NCBI GenBank assembly: GCA_033220425.1
Contig: CM065651.1
Coordinates: 3,720,001-3,784,000 of the forward strand
Direction of reading: 5' to 3'
Length of the DNA stretch: 64,000 nt
DNA from: Lepraria neglecta
Taxonomy: Eukaryota > Ascomycota > Lecanoromycetes > Lecanorales > Stereocaulaceae
Below the pieces are notes generated by a model. That model saw nothing but the letters and a program-made list of their open reading frames with translations, had not been told where the DNA came from and searched no databases. Position numbers and translations under genes: made by a program. Positions 42,590-53,010 of this stretch are shown piece after piece. Position 1 is the first letter of the stretch; every line of letters starts with the position of its first letter.

Positions 42590-44168
42590 ATGATGAGAGC
42601 CATCTCGAGACTCAGCAATTTAAGAGGTCATTTTCAACAGCGCGGATTTGTGGCAGCAGCGACAATGGCCAGTATGAATATCAACTCGAAATACAAGATG
42701 CTCTCGGGCTATGAGATCCCCGTTCTAGGATATGGAGTAGGTATATCTCTTTCACTTTTTCCAGTGTCTTCTGCTGTCTCCAAACGTTGGATCCAATACT
42801 CTTGAGATCGCATTGAGAAATTATTCAATAGATGGAGCTAGAGCTGATGTCAAGTTTGCTAGGTTTATCAAACGTAAGGATTCGAGTCGTCAGTATATCG
42901 AAGTGCTAACTCCATGAATTCAGGCCCGCCGATGTGGCTGAGGATGTCACATTGTATGCTTTCAAGACTGGCTACCGCCATGTAGGTAGGCGTCACGTCT
43001 TTTATCTATGGTGGAGCCATAGATTGAGAGAGTATCAGATTCAGCGAGAGTCTACCGCAATGAACAGCCTTGTGCCGATGCTATAAGAAAAGCCGGCATA
43101 CCACGCAGCGAGATCTTTTTCACCTCGAAAGTGCCACCACGGTCCATGGGATATGACAAGACAAAGGAATCGATCAATTCGAGTTTCAAACAGACAGGTC
43201 TGGATTATATTGATCTGTGAGTCTTTTCTAAGTGTCCTGCATCTATCTGACCAGTTTGTTCCCGTCCCTGCGTATTGGACGAATGGATCGAGTCCCGAAG
43301 CGTTGAACTCCTCTATAGCTTTGACGGAAACCCCAATCTTTTGCACGCTTTGAAATGGCGAGGAGCCAGATACGTGGGAATGTTCGCGGCTTCATCCTCA
43401 AATTCGTCTATGGGGCGCTCCTCACCTACTCAAATTCACTCGAATCATGCTCCACCTCCTGAAAATTTCTCGTGAAATATAAGAAGTGGCCAGGCTTGCG
43501 CGTCCCGAAGCCCAATGGCCATAGTCAGGAAACCTCAAATAAGAATAGCGCCTAATGATTTTCTCCCAGATACCTCATCCACGCCCCCTACGGTGGCAAA
43601 GATGCGCGCAACGGTTCCTGGCGTGCCCTCGTTGAAGCCAAACAAGCTGGCCTTATTCACTCTATTGGTGTCTCTAACTACGGCGTGCACCACCTGAATG
43701 AGCTCGAGGCTTACATAAAAGAGCTCGAGGGAAGCTATGGCAAGGGGAAGGGTGGGGAGATCAGTGTTGGGCAGTGGGAGTTGCATCCTTGGTTGGCAAG
43801 GAAAGACATCGTTGACTGGTGTAATGAGAGAGGGGTTATCTGCGAGGCGTATTCTCCGCTTATTAGGGGGCAGAGGTTTGGTGAGAAAGCCTTACAAGAC
43901 CTTTCCAAAAAGCACGGCAAAACGCCTGCTCAAGTGCTTATGAGATGGAGTTTGCAGAAGGTGGGTCCTGCGTCTTGCTACGAGTTTGTGGTGGAGAGAT
44001 GCTAATAATATGTAGGGATTTGTCCCGTTGCCAAAGTCCGTCACGCCCTCGAGGATCGAGGAGAATGCTGATGTGTACGACTTTGAACTTGAGCCTGAGG
44101 ATATGAAAGCGTTGGAGACTACGGCCTATGAGCATTGCGCTTGGGACCCAACTACTAGCAGTGATTAG
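42590..44168 (+). CDS. aldo/keto reductase with an 11-nt microexon
   Basis: NAD(P)H-dependent carbonyl reductase of the AKR fold, 313 residues. Six exons: 42590-42736, 42863-42873, 42924-42985, 43039-43216, 43570-43960 and 44016-44168. The second exon, GTTTATCAAAC, is flanked by AG and GTAAG. It restores VYQT in the family sequence GYGVYQTPADVAED, so it is needed for function. The catalytic tetrad is visible: Asp and Tyr in VDSARVYRNE, Lys in FFTSKV, His in YLIHAPYGG. Later blocks are IHSIGVSNYGVHHLNELE, WELHPWLARKDIVDWC and FVPLPKSVTPSRIEENADVY. The N-terminal ~25 residues before MASMNINSKY may be a leader or a second start. Intron four is unusually long (353 bp). Confidence 0.9.
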
Positions 44169-44700
44169 GGGACATTCTTTTGTCAGCAAATGCATCAAGT
44201 ATTCGAAGATCAAACACGTTAAGAGACCTCTAGATTATATCATGATTATCATTAGAGAACCGAAGATCAAACTCTAGCCAAGGGTCATGAAATCTTCGTG
44301 CTCGCTTATTTTCTCCAACATTTTAAAACAACCCACGCCGCATGGAAAGCCTCCCAGACCGCCGTTTTGCGGCTCGGCACTGTGAGCCTCATGAACTCTG
44401 AGAAAAGGAAATTAAAGGATAATGAACAGCGGCCCGCCCCTCGGTTGTTTGAGCACTAAGATATTCGGGTCCGAAACGGACACCGGGGCGTACTGAAGAT
44501 GAGAACTGGACTGACAAGCTACAAGGTTCCTGGTGCAGCCTCCCCAGACGTTCCGTCTGTTTCATCTGGCTCGGTTGCCGGTAAGGAGTCAGCCTGGCTT
44601 CTAGTACCGATAGGTCGGGCCCTTCTTTCTTACTTTCCAACGGTCCTCGAGTGGCGATATGATGGCGAACACCGACTTTCCGACTTTCCGATCGGCATTC
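44169..44700. other. spacer
   Basis: This 532 bp follows the aldo/keto reductase. Short ORFs lack motifs and nothing is recognised. Confidence 0.5.
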
Positions 44701-45021
44701 TTAACTGATGCTTGACTGTTGCCTGCCAGGCTGAATCAATTGCTCGAAGTCTGGATGAGTTTCAACCAAATGATAGCTATCCCAAAGTGCCGGCAACACG
44801 TCAGCAGTCAGCCCGGAATCACGATGTCGCTTCTCCACGTCCAGCTCGCTTAGACAGTCGTCCAAGCGTTGGCCATATGTCACCGAAGCAGTTGGTCTGG
44901 GGAAGCGGAGGCGTCTCTGTGCTTCAGCGTCCTGTCCAAGCAGCATGGCATGTACCTTGGTCACGCGCCCCTTTTTGCCTGCTGAGAACGCAAGACGTCC
45001 GTGTCCGCAGGGTGTCTTCAT
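44701..45021 (-). pseudogene. fragment of an Ada/AraC-like protein (C-terminal domain only)
   Basis: A 106-codon minus-strand frame that parallels the last ~95 residues of the intact gene at 56281-57786. Shared blocks are VHAMLLGQDAEAQRRLRFPR against VHAVLLGPDAETRASLRFPR, and SGLTADVLPALW against TELTADVLPTLC. The zinc-finger and AraC parts are not found upstream in any frame, so this is an isolated fragment of a second copy. Its end continues past the point where the intact protein stops (DSYHLVETHPDFEQLIQPGR), which may preserve part of an older C-terminus. It may be translated only by chance. Confidence 0.65.
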
Positions 45022-45283
45022 CTAATCGTGTAATGTTCGCTATGAGTTGAAGGAGTAGCTTCAGTTATGAGGTTACGGTCTGCGGCTCACACGTCGTACA
45101 AGCTTCTTGCTGCTGCCTCCCGACCTCTGGCTTTGATCTCGTTTGCTTGTGCCCAGGAGAGACATCATCCTGACCGGTAGCAGACACCAGCTCGTCACCT
45201 CGCTGTTATGCCCAGCTAGTGCAAAAGACTCCTGCTCTATCGCCTGTCACCGGACCAGGGACAAGAAACGAAGATTATAATTG

Positions 45284-46750
45284 TTATACGAGTGGCTTCC
45301 GACGCCGAGTACCAACTCCTCTATCATCCTCGACGGCTTGCATCAATTGCAAAACCACAAGCGCTTGAGCAACCTTGCATCCGAATGACAGAGCTAAGCT
45401 CCACTGGACGGGGACGACGATATACAGGGGTGCTGCTGCGACGGTGCACAAAAGACAGACAGCTACGTATATCCAGGTCCAGGTCCAGGTTCCCCATGGC
45501 ATCCACGACCTTCGCCACATTGGAAATATCATCGTGAACAGACTCAGCAGCTGCATAATGGAGCTTTGCAGGAGTGTCTAAAAGTCTGTATCCTGCGTCG
45601 TGCCGGGATTGTGTTGAGACCGGGTCCAGGTCAGGTACACTAGAATTGTACCAGACAGCGGCTGTCATGGATTGCGTTGCCTATACACTCCATCAGCTTC
45701 ATCTTAACGGCTGATGCTTGTCAGAAGCCCACCTTCGTTGTCACGGGGTAGGCTTTCGCCACGATAGAAGCCTGGAACACTGCGTCTTCGATCTCTATGT
45801 CACGTCTGTTCTTCTCTAGTCTTACTAGTGACTCTTCAAGAAAAGAGTAGCTGGTCTGCAGCTTGTTTTCGATATCGCCCTAGGCTTCAGAGTTTGCCAT
45901 GGAAGGCGAGGCCGCAGCCCTGAGTGGAGGAATCTGGCAGACTAGGTTTTCGAGTCTCGATGTGAATTCTTTGTGACTGGAAGCCGTACCGCTAGAACGA
46001 TATCGCTTCATTAATTAGATTTTCACATCTATGACAGCGCGCCAAAAGGGAAACGTTGGTTTCATGTCAAGCAGCAGCTGCAGTCGAGACCGCCAATTGA
46101 ACTCCGAGCCAGAGAATATAGATGTCATGTCATCCTCCTCGTAGGCTCGCTCTAAGAAGGGTTTCTAGTTAAAGTCACAGTGTTCCTCCTTGAATTTGTA
46201 GAAAAGCGTCGCCAAGTGATCGAGAATTTTGACTATAGACATAAGATATGTTTCTCCTATCTCAGACAAATCGTTCTGTTTTGAAGTCATTGTAAGAGCT
46301 TCCTCGACAGGATCTACGATAGGGTTAGTCCAAAATGTTCTCGAAATTACGGGCTCAGAAGATGTTGTATTCAAGTAGTCTAGCTGGTCGATTCTGCCCG
46401 CATTCCTGCTTTTCGTACGTGATTGTCCAATAGCAGTGGCTATGCCCGCCGCCGTTGGTTCTGCAGACATATTTAAATAAAGATGGGAATCTCTAGATCT
46501 GGCTTCGACCATTGCAGCTGATCATACAGAGGCTTTATCTTTAGAACTTTTATTCGTTTCTTGATAGCCCAAATAGAGTGTGTTGAAGCAATATAAGGCT
46601 CAGCAAAACTTCAAAGATCTTCAACCTGATCTTCGTCCTGTCCAAAGAGTCCTTTCCGAAAAAATATAATTCCCCCTCCTTGTGAACCGTATCATCTGAC
46701 GGGGTTTCATCTGCTGACAGTTCCACAGCTTCGGACGACCACCTTGCCAT
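45284..46750 (-). pseudogene. broken membrane-protein gene with many stops and frameshifts
   Basis: Minus-strand coding sequence can be followed for ~1.45 kb in pieces. It starts near ATG 46750 (MARWSSEAVELSADETPSDD), changes frame to FAEPYIASTHSIWAIKKRIK and KPLYDQLQWSKPDLEIPIFI, changes again to the frame from 46512 (LMSIVKILDHLATLFYKFKE), and then runs through in-frame stops at 46165-46167 (TAG), 46015-46017 (TAA), 45880-45882 (TAG), 45721-45723 (TGA) and 45640-45642 (TAG). Two more frame changes follow before a hydrophobic segment (YVAVCLLCTVAAAPLYIVVP) and a stop near 45284. The stops are all C-to-T neighbours of Gln or Arg codons. The original protein probably had a soluble helical body and C-terminal membrane helices. 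The family is unknown. It lies head to head with the intact phosphatase gene, only ~50 bp away. Confidence 0.7.
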
Positions 46751-46801
46751 GTAGTATCCTCCTATCCTTGAGCAAATACACCTTGACAGCTGGCAGCCAT
46801 C

Positions 46802-48640
46802 ATGGCAAAAGACCAGGAGCCTCTCCTCGCCGAAGAACGGCCCTCTTCCGAACGATCCAGCGAAAGACACGTCGAAGAAGAAGACGCCCTCCTGACCGGC
46901 CAACAAAAGCCCCAGCAACGCAAATATGGCTGGCCCTTCTGGCGAGAAGTGGGTCTCTTCACTTGGGCTCTTATCACCACTGTCCTTGTTATCGTTCTCG
47001 GGGTGATGTACCAACATCAGCAGACGTCTCATCCTAGCAAGTCAGGGGAGTGGGGAAAGAATTGGAAGCCCAGTGGAAAGAGGAACATGATATTCATGGT
47101 GTCAGATGGTATGGGACCGACGAGTCTGTCGTTGACGAGGAGCTTTAGACAGACGGAGAGTGGATTACCGATCGACGATGTGCTGGTTCTGGATCAGCAT
47201 CTGATCGGGTCGTCGAGAACAAGGAGTTCTTCGAGCTTGATTACGGATTCGGCGGCTGGCGCCACGGCTTTTTCGTGTGGAATGAAGAGCTACAATGGTG
47301 CTATCTCCGTGCTGCCGGATCATTCGCCTTGTGGAACCGTCCTCGAGGCAGCGAAGAAGGCTGGATATATGACTGGGCTGGTGGTTACGACTAGGATCAC
47401 AGATGCTACGCCTGCTTGTTTCGCTGCACATGTTAATTTGAGAGAGGAAGAGGATAGGATCGCGGAGCAAATGGTTGGAGAATACCCATTGGGGAGAGTG
47501 GTGGATCTCATGCTTGGTGGTGGACGGTGTCATTTCCTACCTAATACAACTGAGCGCTCGTGCCGGGCAGATGATACAGATGTTATTAAGATGGCCCGAG
47601 GCAAAGGCTTCAGCTATGTCAGTGACCGGACGGGCTTCGACGGCCTTAATCTCGGCAGCGGAGTCAAGCTCCCTCTCCTCGGTCTTTTCGCCTCGACAGA
47701 CATCCCCTACGAGGTGGATCGGGGCCAAGTCAACGACGTCTTCCCATCACTTGACGAGATGGCACGAACAGCGCTGAAGGCTCTTAGTGAGGCGACTAAA
47801 GACAACGACAAAGGCTTCTTCCTAATGATCGAAGGAAGCCGTATCGATCATGCTGGTCACGGCAACGACCCAGTCGCCCAAGTCCACGAGGTCCTAGCCT
47901 ACGATAAAGCTTTCGCGAGCGTCTTGGACTTCTTGGACAAAGATGAAGTCGATGGAGTGCTCGTGGGCACCAGTGATCATGAGACTGGTGGACTGGCTAC
48001 AGCTCGTCGTAAGCAAACCCCTCATTGCCCTCTATGACATCAACTAATATCCACAGAACTACACAAGAACTACCCCATCTACCGCTGGTACCCCGAAGTC
48101 CTCCTCAATGCAACACACTCCGCCGAAAATCTCGCCGCCCAACTAGCGCACCATATCAGATTCCACACTCAGCTCTCAAAGTCTGCCGTCTCGACCTACA
48201 TCCGCGCTATATTGCTCGAACAGGGTCTTGGCGTCTACGACGCAACAGATGCAGAAGTAGATGCAATAATGGACACGTCTGATGGCGCCCTGCCTGCGGT
48301 GTATGTCTTCGCGGATATCATCAGTCGAAGGGCCCAAGTGGGATGGAGCACACATGGTCATTCGGCTGTCGATGTCAATATTTACGCTTCTAAAGCCAAG
48401 CATGCGAGACCACTTATTGGCAACCATGAGAACACGGAGATAGGGGACTTCATTCGCGAATACCTTGATGTGGACTTAGAAGGGGTTACTGATGAGTTGA
48501 AGGAGAAAGGAGCTCTCCTTGCAAATGACTGGATGGGGAAGCCAGTTGAAGATGTCAATATATTGGCGGAGCTGGATCATTACGCTGGTGACTTCAAGAA
48601 GCGTGGATTAGAGGATTGTGGATGTGGGTTGAAGCATTAG
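46802..48640 (+). CDS. PHO8: vacuolar-type membrane-anchored alkaline phosphatase
   Basis: Metal-dependent phosphomonoesterase of the alkaline phosphatase superfamily, comparable to yeast Pho8. Two exons, 46802-48008 and 48057-48640, 596 residues. A ~50-residue acidic cytoplasmic tail is followed by one membrane anchor (WALITTVLVIVLGVMY), the type II layout of Pho8. Catalytic features: metal-binding Asp in FMVSDGMGP, the nucleophile in LITDSAAGATAF (Ser ~150), metal ligands in MIEGSRIDHAGHGND and GTSDHETGGLATARR, and the final metal His in GWSTHGHSAVDV. The splice joins ARRQ to LHKNYPIYRW. The ATG is 52 bp from the broken gene on the other strand, so the promoter overlaps that relic. Confidence 0.93.
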
Positions 48641-49606
48641 AGCTACAGTGCTGGCGTTCGGGGCAAGGTAGAGTAGAGGACAGAGCGTTTGCTGTTGGAT
48701 ATACCCATCTAATTACCTGTTTTCTGACTAGCCTAAGCGCGAAGATTGCCATTCGCTGTTCTCATTCCTACTCTTAAGCCCTATTGAAACTCCGGTTAAG
48801 AGTTAAAACGCTAGAGAAATACCGCTCGAGAAGTCGGAAAGGCAGAAATGCTGCTTATGGAAGTTCGAGTTACTTGACTCCTTGCTCTTGGAAAGAATGG
48901 AATTGCGTCCGAGCTACTCTTGTACTATCAGGAGTGGCTGCCAACATTCTCCTTTTTTAGCGATTTGATCAAGTTCGAGGCTCAAACAAAGCTGGTTTTG
49001 GAATCAAAGACGAGGGTTTGAGCGCTGAAGCTGGTATTTCCAAGGCTAATCGAGCTGGATTTCTCAACTTTGGTATCAAGATTGGAGGCCCAAATCTCTG
49101 TGAGTCGAGTAAGAACTGGTGAATCCTAAGCTCGGATAAACTAACTAGCTGCTAGACTTGCTGAAGTTGAAGCATGAAGTGTCGAGTTCTAAATTCCGAT
49201 GAGCGTGGTACTTACTATATCCGTTGTAGTTGAAGCATGAAGTGTCGAATTCTGAGCTCCGATAAGCTAATTGGATAATATTATTGAAGCAGGTGGAGTA
49301 GGCAACGACCGACTTTCAGCTTCGATATTGATATTAGATGTCACTTTGGAGAGATTCTAGGCAGCGACTGGCGCAATCTTAACCCTCACGGGTTGATTGA
49401 ATGAAGGTATTATCTCTAAAGTCTGAAAAAATTTCGCCTTGCTCGCTTGCTTTGACCTGACAATGGCGCATACTCAGCTCCATCCAAGCTAGGAATGCGC
49501 GCTTGTGCTGATGGATTGAGCGTGAGATTTGCCATTTGCTGCTCAGAAGTATGAAAATGGGCCATTTTTATGCTCGGATTTTGGTAAGTGAATGCCACTC
49601 ACGAGC
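48641..49606. other. spacer with degenerate short repeats
   Basis: This 966 bp has no supported gene. Between 49.10 and 49.27 kb related ~40-bp words recur (see repeat entry). A plus-strand stretch near 48.97-49.09 kb reads as Gly/Ala-rich peptide (KAGFGIKDEGLSAEAGISKA) but has no start and may itself be repeat-derived. Confidence 0.5.
49164..49268 (+). repeat. degenerate ~40-bp direct repeat (two clear copies, a third weak one upstream)
   Basis: AGTTGAAGCATGAAGTGTCG occurs at about 49164 and again at about 49228, each followed by a diverged (A/G)TTCT-AA/GA-TTCC/CTCCGAT(G/A)AGC tail. A weaker related word (CTAAGCTCGGATAAACTAA) sits near 49.13 kb. Non-coding. Confidence 0.7.
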
Positions 49607-50389
49607 TCAAGACCGGTCATTAATAGTACTGCTAGCAGGGTCCATGAGCGGACCAAGTGGCAGCCTTGTCAGTACATCTTTGAGTGCCTCCGTCATCTTG
49701 AGAGGCACCAACTTGCGCACATCCTCAGGCGTTGGATACGCGGGGTTCTCGCCATACTTGATGACAAGCCCGTCATAGGTGGCGACGGGTGGTACCCCCC
49801 ACAGGCTAAGAACTCCCCAGTTCCATTGGAAGTAGCGGTACATGAGTATGTCCTTGGCATTCCATCCCGCGAGGCAGACATCCGGGGTTGAAGAGGGGTA
49901 GCCACAGCCTCTGGCTTCAGGCTCGGTGATCACGTTGACTTCTCGCTCCTGAAGTGCCTGGTATCGCTCGAATTCCTCGAAGAAAGGGAGGAATCCGCGA
50001 GGAAGACTGGTAGCGGGGACGTCTTTCTTGACTTTCCGATGGGAGTCAAGATCTTGTGCTGTCACGCGGGCGTAGATACTGTCCATGACCGCTTGGTCAA
50101 TGCCGCACACGTGCAGTCTCCGCTGGAACTCCCTCTCACAGCGCGCCCATTCAACTCGCGTCTCGGGACTTGTGGAAATCTGATCGGGGAACACCTTTCG
50201 GCATGGCTTCGGGCAGGGTATTGTGTGTCCGAGGTAAGATTCCGTGCTCTCAAACAGTGGCTGATCATGGTAGTAGTGCAAAGCGATCATGGCTGCTGAG
50301 CACTTGGTGCATCTCTGGTAACCCCCAGCAAGAGGATCCTTTTCGTAGCAATGTCCGCACGAGTATTTGGTGTACCTATGAATGCACAT
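49607..50389 (-). CDS. hypothetical protein with N-terminal Cys/His-rich motif
   Basis: 260 residues from MCIHRYTKYSCGHCYEKDP; an in-frame ATG at 50446 adds 19 basic/Pro residues and is less likely. The first ~90 residues hold a Cys/His pattern (CIHRYTKYSCGHC, CTKCSAAM, CPKPCRKVF) typical of many fungal-only hypothetical proteins and likely to bind zinc. The remainder is soluble (EWARCEREFQRRLHVCGID, GFLPFFEEFERYQALQEREV, GVLSLWGVPPVATYDGLVIK). It has no membrane segment or signal peptide. No intron is needed. Function unknown. Confidence 0.65.
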   Translation of the reverse strand: MCIHRYTKYSCGHCYEKDPLAGGYQRCTKCSAAMIALHYYHDQPLFESTESYLGHTIPCPKPCRKVFPDQISTSPETRVEWARCEREFQRRLHVCGIDQAVMDSIYARVTAQDLDSHRKVKKDVPATSLPRGFLPFFEEFERYQALQEREVNVITEPEARGCGYPSSTPDVCLAGWNAKDILMYRYFQWNWGVLSLWGVPPVATYDGLVIKYGENPAYPTPEDVRKLVPLKMTEALKDVLTRLPLGPLMDPASSTINDRS

Positions 50390-51876
50390 CCTTGCTTCTT
50401 TTCCTGGTGTTGATCGCTTCGCAGGATGAGGACGGGGGTGGGTCATATGAATGGTGGAGCTGAACGCTCGACAGATCGAAATGAGGAGGAGTTGGAGATG
50501 TAGGGAGGAGATATATGGAAGAGCTGACAGATGGAGAGAAGGGCGAGGAGGTGAGTGAGAACTGTCGAGAAGTGTTGTCGTTGGAGAGGCCTAATAGGTA
50601 GGTGTCTGAGACAAGGAGTGCTGTCAGCGTGTTTTGAAAGCTTCAACCAGCCTGGAAGTGTCGACCAGCTTTGTGCTGAGATAATAAAATACAAACTGCA
50701 AGCAATTAGGAGTGTCTGACCAGAGAAAGCAGTGCAAGCAGGAGTGCAAGCATGTATCTATGATAGAAGGAATGCAAGCAAGAGGATGTCTAGTTGCATG
50801 AGCAATTGCATGAGAAAAACACAAGTGACCGTGATATGTTATGAGAAGAAGAAGAAGAAGAATAAGAACCAAACCGGCAAGGAACATATATGTTTATATA
50901 CACCCGCCTGTCCCATGACCACGCAGTATAATTTACGGCCCTGCAACACTCATTCAGAATCCCCAGCCGTCCGCTATGAAAGTGATGCCGGGATCAACAC
51001 CTTCCCCTACATCTGGCATTGAACATGAGTCAAGTAACGAAGTCACAAAGCCTATCCCTACGTCAAAAAGTCGATGTTGAGCCTGTGAAGCGAGATCTGG
51101 CATTGCACAAAAAGGGGTTGGCCCACAAAGCCTTATCGCTTGCTGGATACGATTGAAGTGACGCAGGATCAACTGGTCATTAGGCTGTGCTTCGCCATCA
51201 GGTGTTCTGATTCTAGGTGTTGTATGCGTGAAGTGATGTCGGTCAATGCCAAAAGGGGTATCTTGAAACGAGGATTCGGTGGCGCCGAAGAGGATGCAGA
51301 GTCAATTTCCTGGGGCAGGGACCCTCCTCTAATTCATTGCTCTCTGATTGCTCCTGGCCATGTAGCCATCCCCGTCACTGGAACTTCTGGGTGCCTGACC
51401 TTTCAAAATGCGCCAACAGAGATCGAGAGAGTGGCAATTACGGCCGTAACGAGCACCAATCGAAGCTTTCTGTTGATCAGCATGTGGCCACGTTAGCTGG
51501 TTGTTCAGTGTCACAAGAAACAACAGCAGGATGCTTGACATGACACGGGATAAATCTCAAAACAAGAAACGTAGCACAGAAGCTGTAACATGAGGATAGA
51601 CTTTAAAATCCCCATCAGTGAAACATGTTTGTATTTCTTAGCGAAGAAAGCAAATGATTGAGAAAACGCTGAAATCTAAAGCAGATACCCGCAACCTCCT
51701 CCCATCACAGTCTTAACAGACCGCGCCCATATCTTTCCAAGGAAACAAGACAGATTGTAAAGAAAACGCTGAAATTTAAATCAGATGCTCGCACCTCCCC
51801 CCCTTGCTGTCGTGACCAATCGCGGAGATCGCTTTGCAACCCTTTCAGGCCACTGCTGGCCTTCCCTCCCTTCAAA
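50390..51876. other. long intergenic spacer
   Basis: This 1.49 kb has no supported gene. It contains a short GAA-type microsatellite at about 50844-50866 and repeated GCAAGCA/AATGCAAGC words near 50.73-50.80 kb. ORFs present are short and without motifs. Confidence 0.5.
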
Positions 51877-52194
51877 CTACTCAGAAGAGCTCGAGCTGTC
51901 AGTAGAGCTCCCAACGGAAGTCCCAATAGATCGCCATGGATCCCCCCTCTGCCTCCGGCACTGCTCCTCCTCCTGAATTTGCTGTTGAAGGCGTGCCGTA
52001 CGATGATGAGAACCGCACACCTCCCTCCGAACATAATCCCGAATCTGACAATTGCGGCATTCGTTGGGCCGGAAATAGTCGCGGGCGGCGGGGACGGAAG
52101 GGATTGATTCGAATAGGCTGGTTGCGATAATGGTCGCACGGTTGTGATAGGCTTGGGCCGGAGTATCGACATCCGCAACGATAGAAATAGACAA
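51877..52194 (-). CDS. small hypothetical protein, low support
   Basis: A 105-residue minus-strand ORF with a Cys pair (NECRNCQIRDYVRREVCGSH), a Gln/Glu/Arg-rich helix (ARLQQQIQEEEQCRRQRG) and a Ser/Glu end. Two other frames over the same bases are also open (51705-52364 and 51899-52207), so the choice rests only on the more natural residue pattern. It may not be a gene. Confidence 0.3.
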   Translation of the reverse strand: MSISIVADVDTPAQAYHNRATIIATSLFESIPSVPAARDYFRPNECRNCQIRDYVRREVCGSHHRTARLQQQIQEEEQCRRQRGDPWRSIGTSVGSSTDSSSSSE

Positions 52195-53010
52195 CGTAGA
52201 GACGCATGCTGGTCTAGAAGGAGGTCCAGAAGATGAAGGGAGTCCTTTGTGAGGGCGAGTCGAATGGGACTCTTCTGGGTGGTATGTTGAAGTGGTGAAA
52301 GGTCAGAGCTTAGACCGTGCTTGTTGCTGATGAGGTTGAGGTCCGTTTGAGGCCGAAGACCCAATGACCGCTGGAAAAGCCGGTATCTTTATACCTGATG
52401 AAGACGCTGCCAACTACATCGGAAGCCTCTGGAGCCTGGGGAACAATCAAGACTGCAGATCCTGCCTGGTGCTGCCATAAAGAAGGGAAGGTAGACGAGA
52501 AAGAGCCTCAAGGTCTTTTGATCCATGCTCCGTGAAAGAGGACTGAAGGCCATCCCGACCTGTCGCTTGCAGACTTCGATCTTTGTGGCCCCCATTCAAC
52601 GGCCAAGCAACGACATGCACATGGCAAAGTGATGAGGCAAGTACTTCTTTGATGAAGTGTTTGTGAAGGTGCGCATGCCCACAGGATACTGATGTTGCTT
52701 CGTTCATCCCCTTCAAATGAAACCACGCTTGTGAAGGGTTCATGCATAAATGCGGGCAGATTGTAATAATGGAGATCACAATGTAGAGTGATGCGGCCCT
52801 AAGGCTAAACTGTGACACTTTTTGGTACCAAGTATAGTAGTACTAGAAAGTGCTAAAACCAATCCTTCAGAATAATGATATCCAGTCTGGTGATATGCAT
52901 AAGCAGTGAACGCCGCAAATGCTCCCAATGCCCATGCCCATTCTCAAAAAGAGTGACTCCATCCAATGATGACCGTAGAACCCATCTAATGCAATTTGCC
53001 TTTCCAATTA
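52195..53010. other. spacer downstream of the Crh gene
   Basis: This 816 bp has no supported gene. An open minus-strand frame at 52447-52818 shows no domain or codon character. Confidence 0.5.

Noticed and set aside
46550-47032. 160-residue minus-strand ORF across the phosphatase start
   Set aside because: Its upstream two-thirds is antisense to phosphatase exon one. Only the part from 46750 downward belongs to a real, broken gene.
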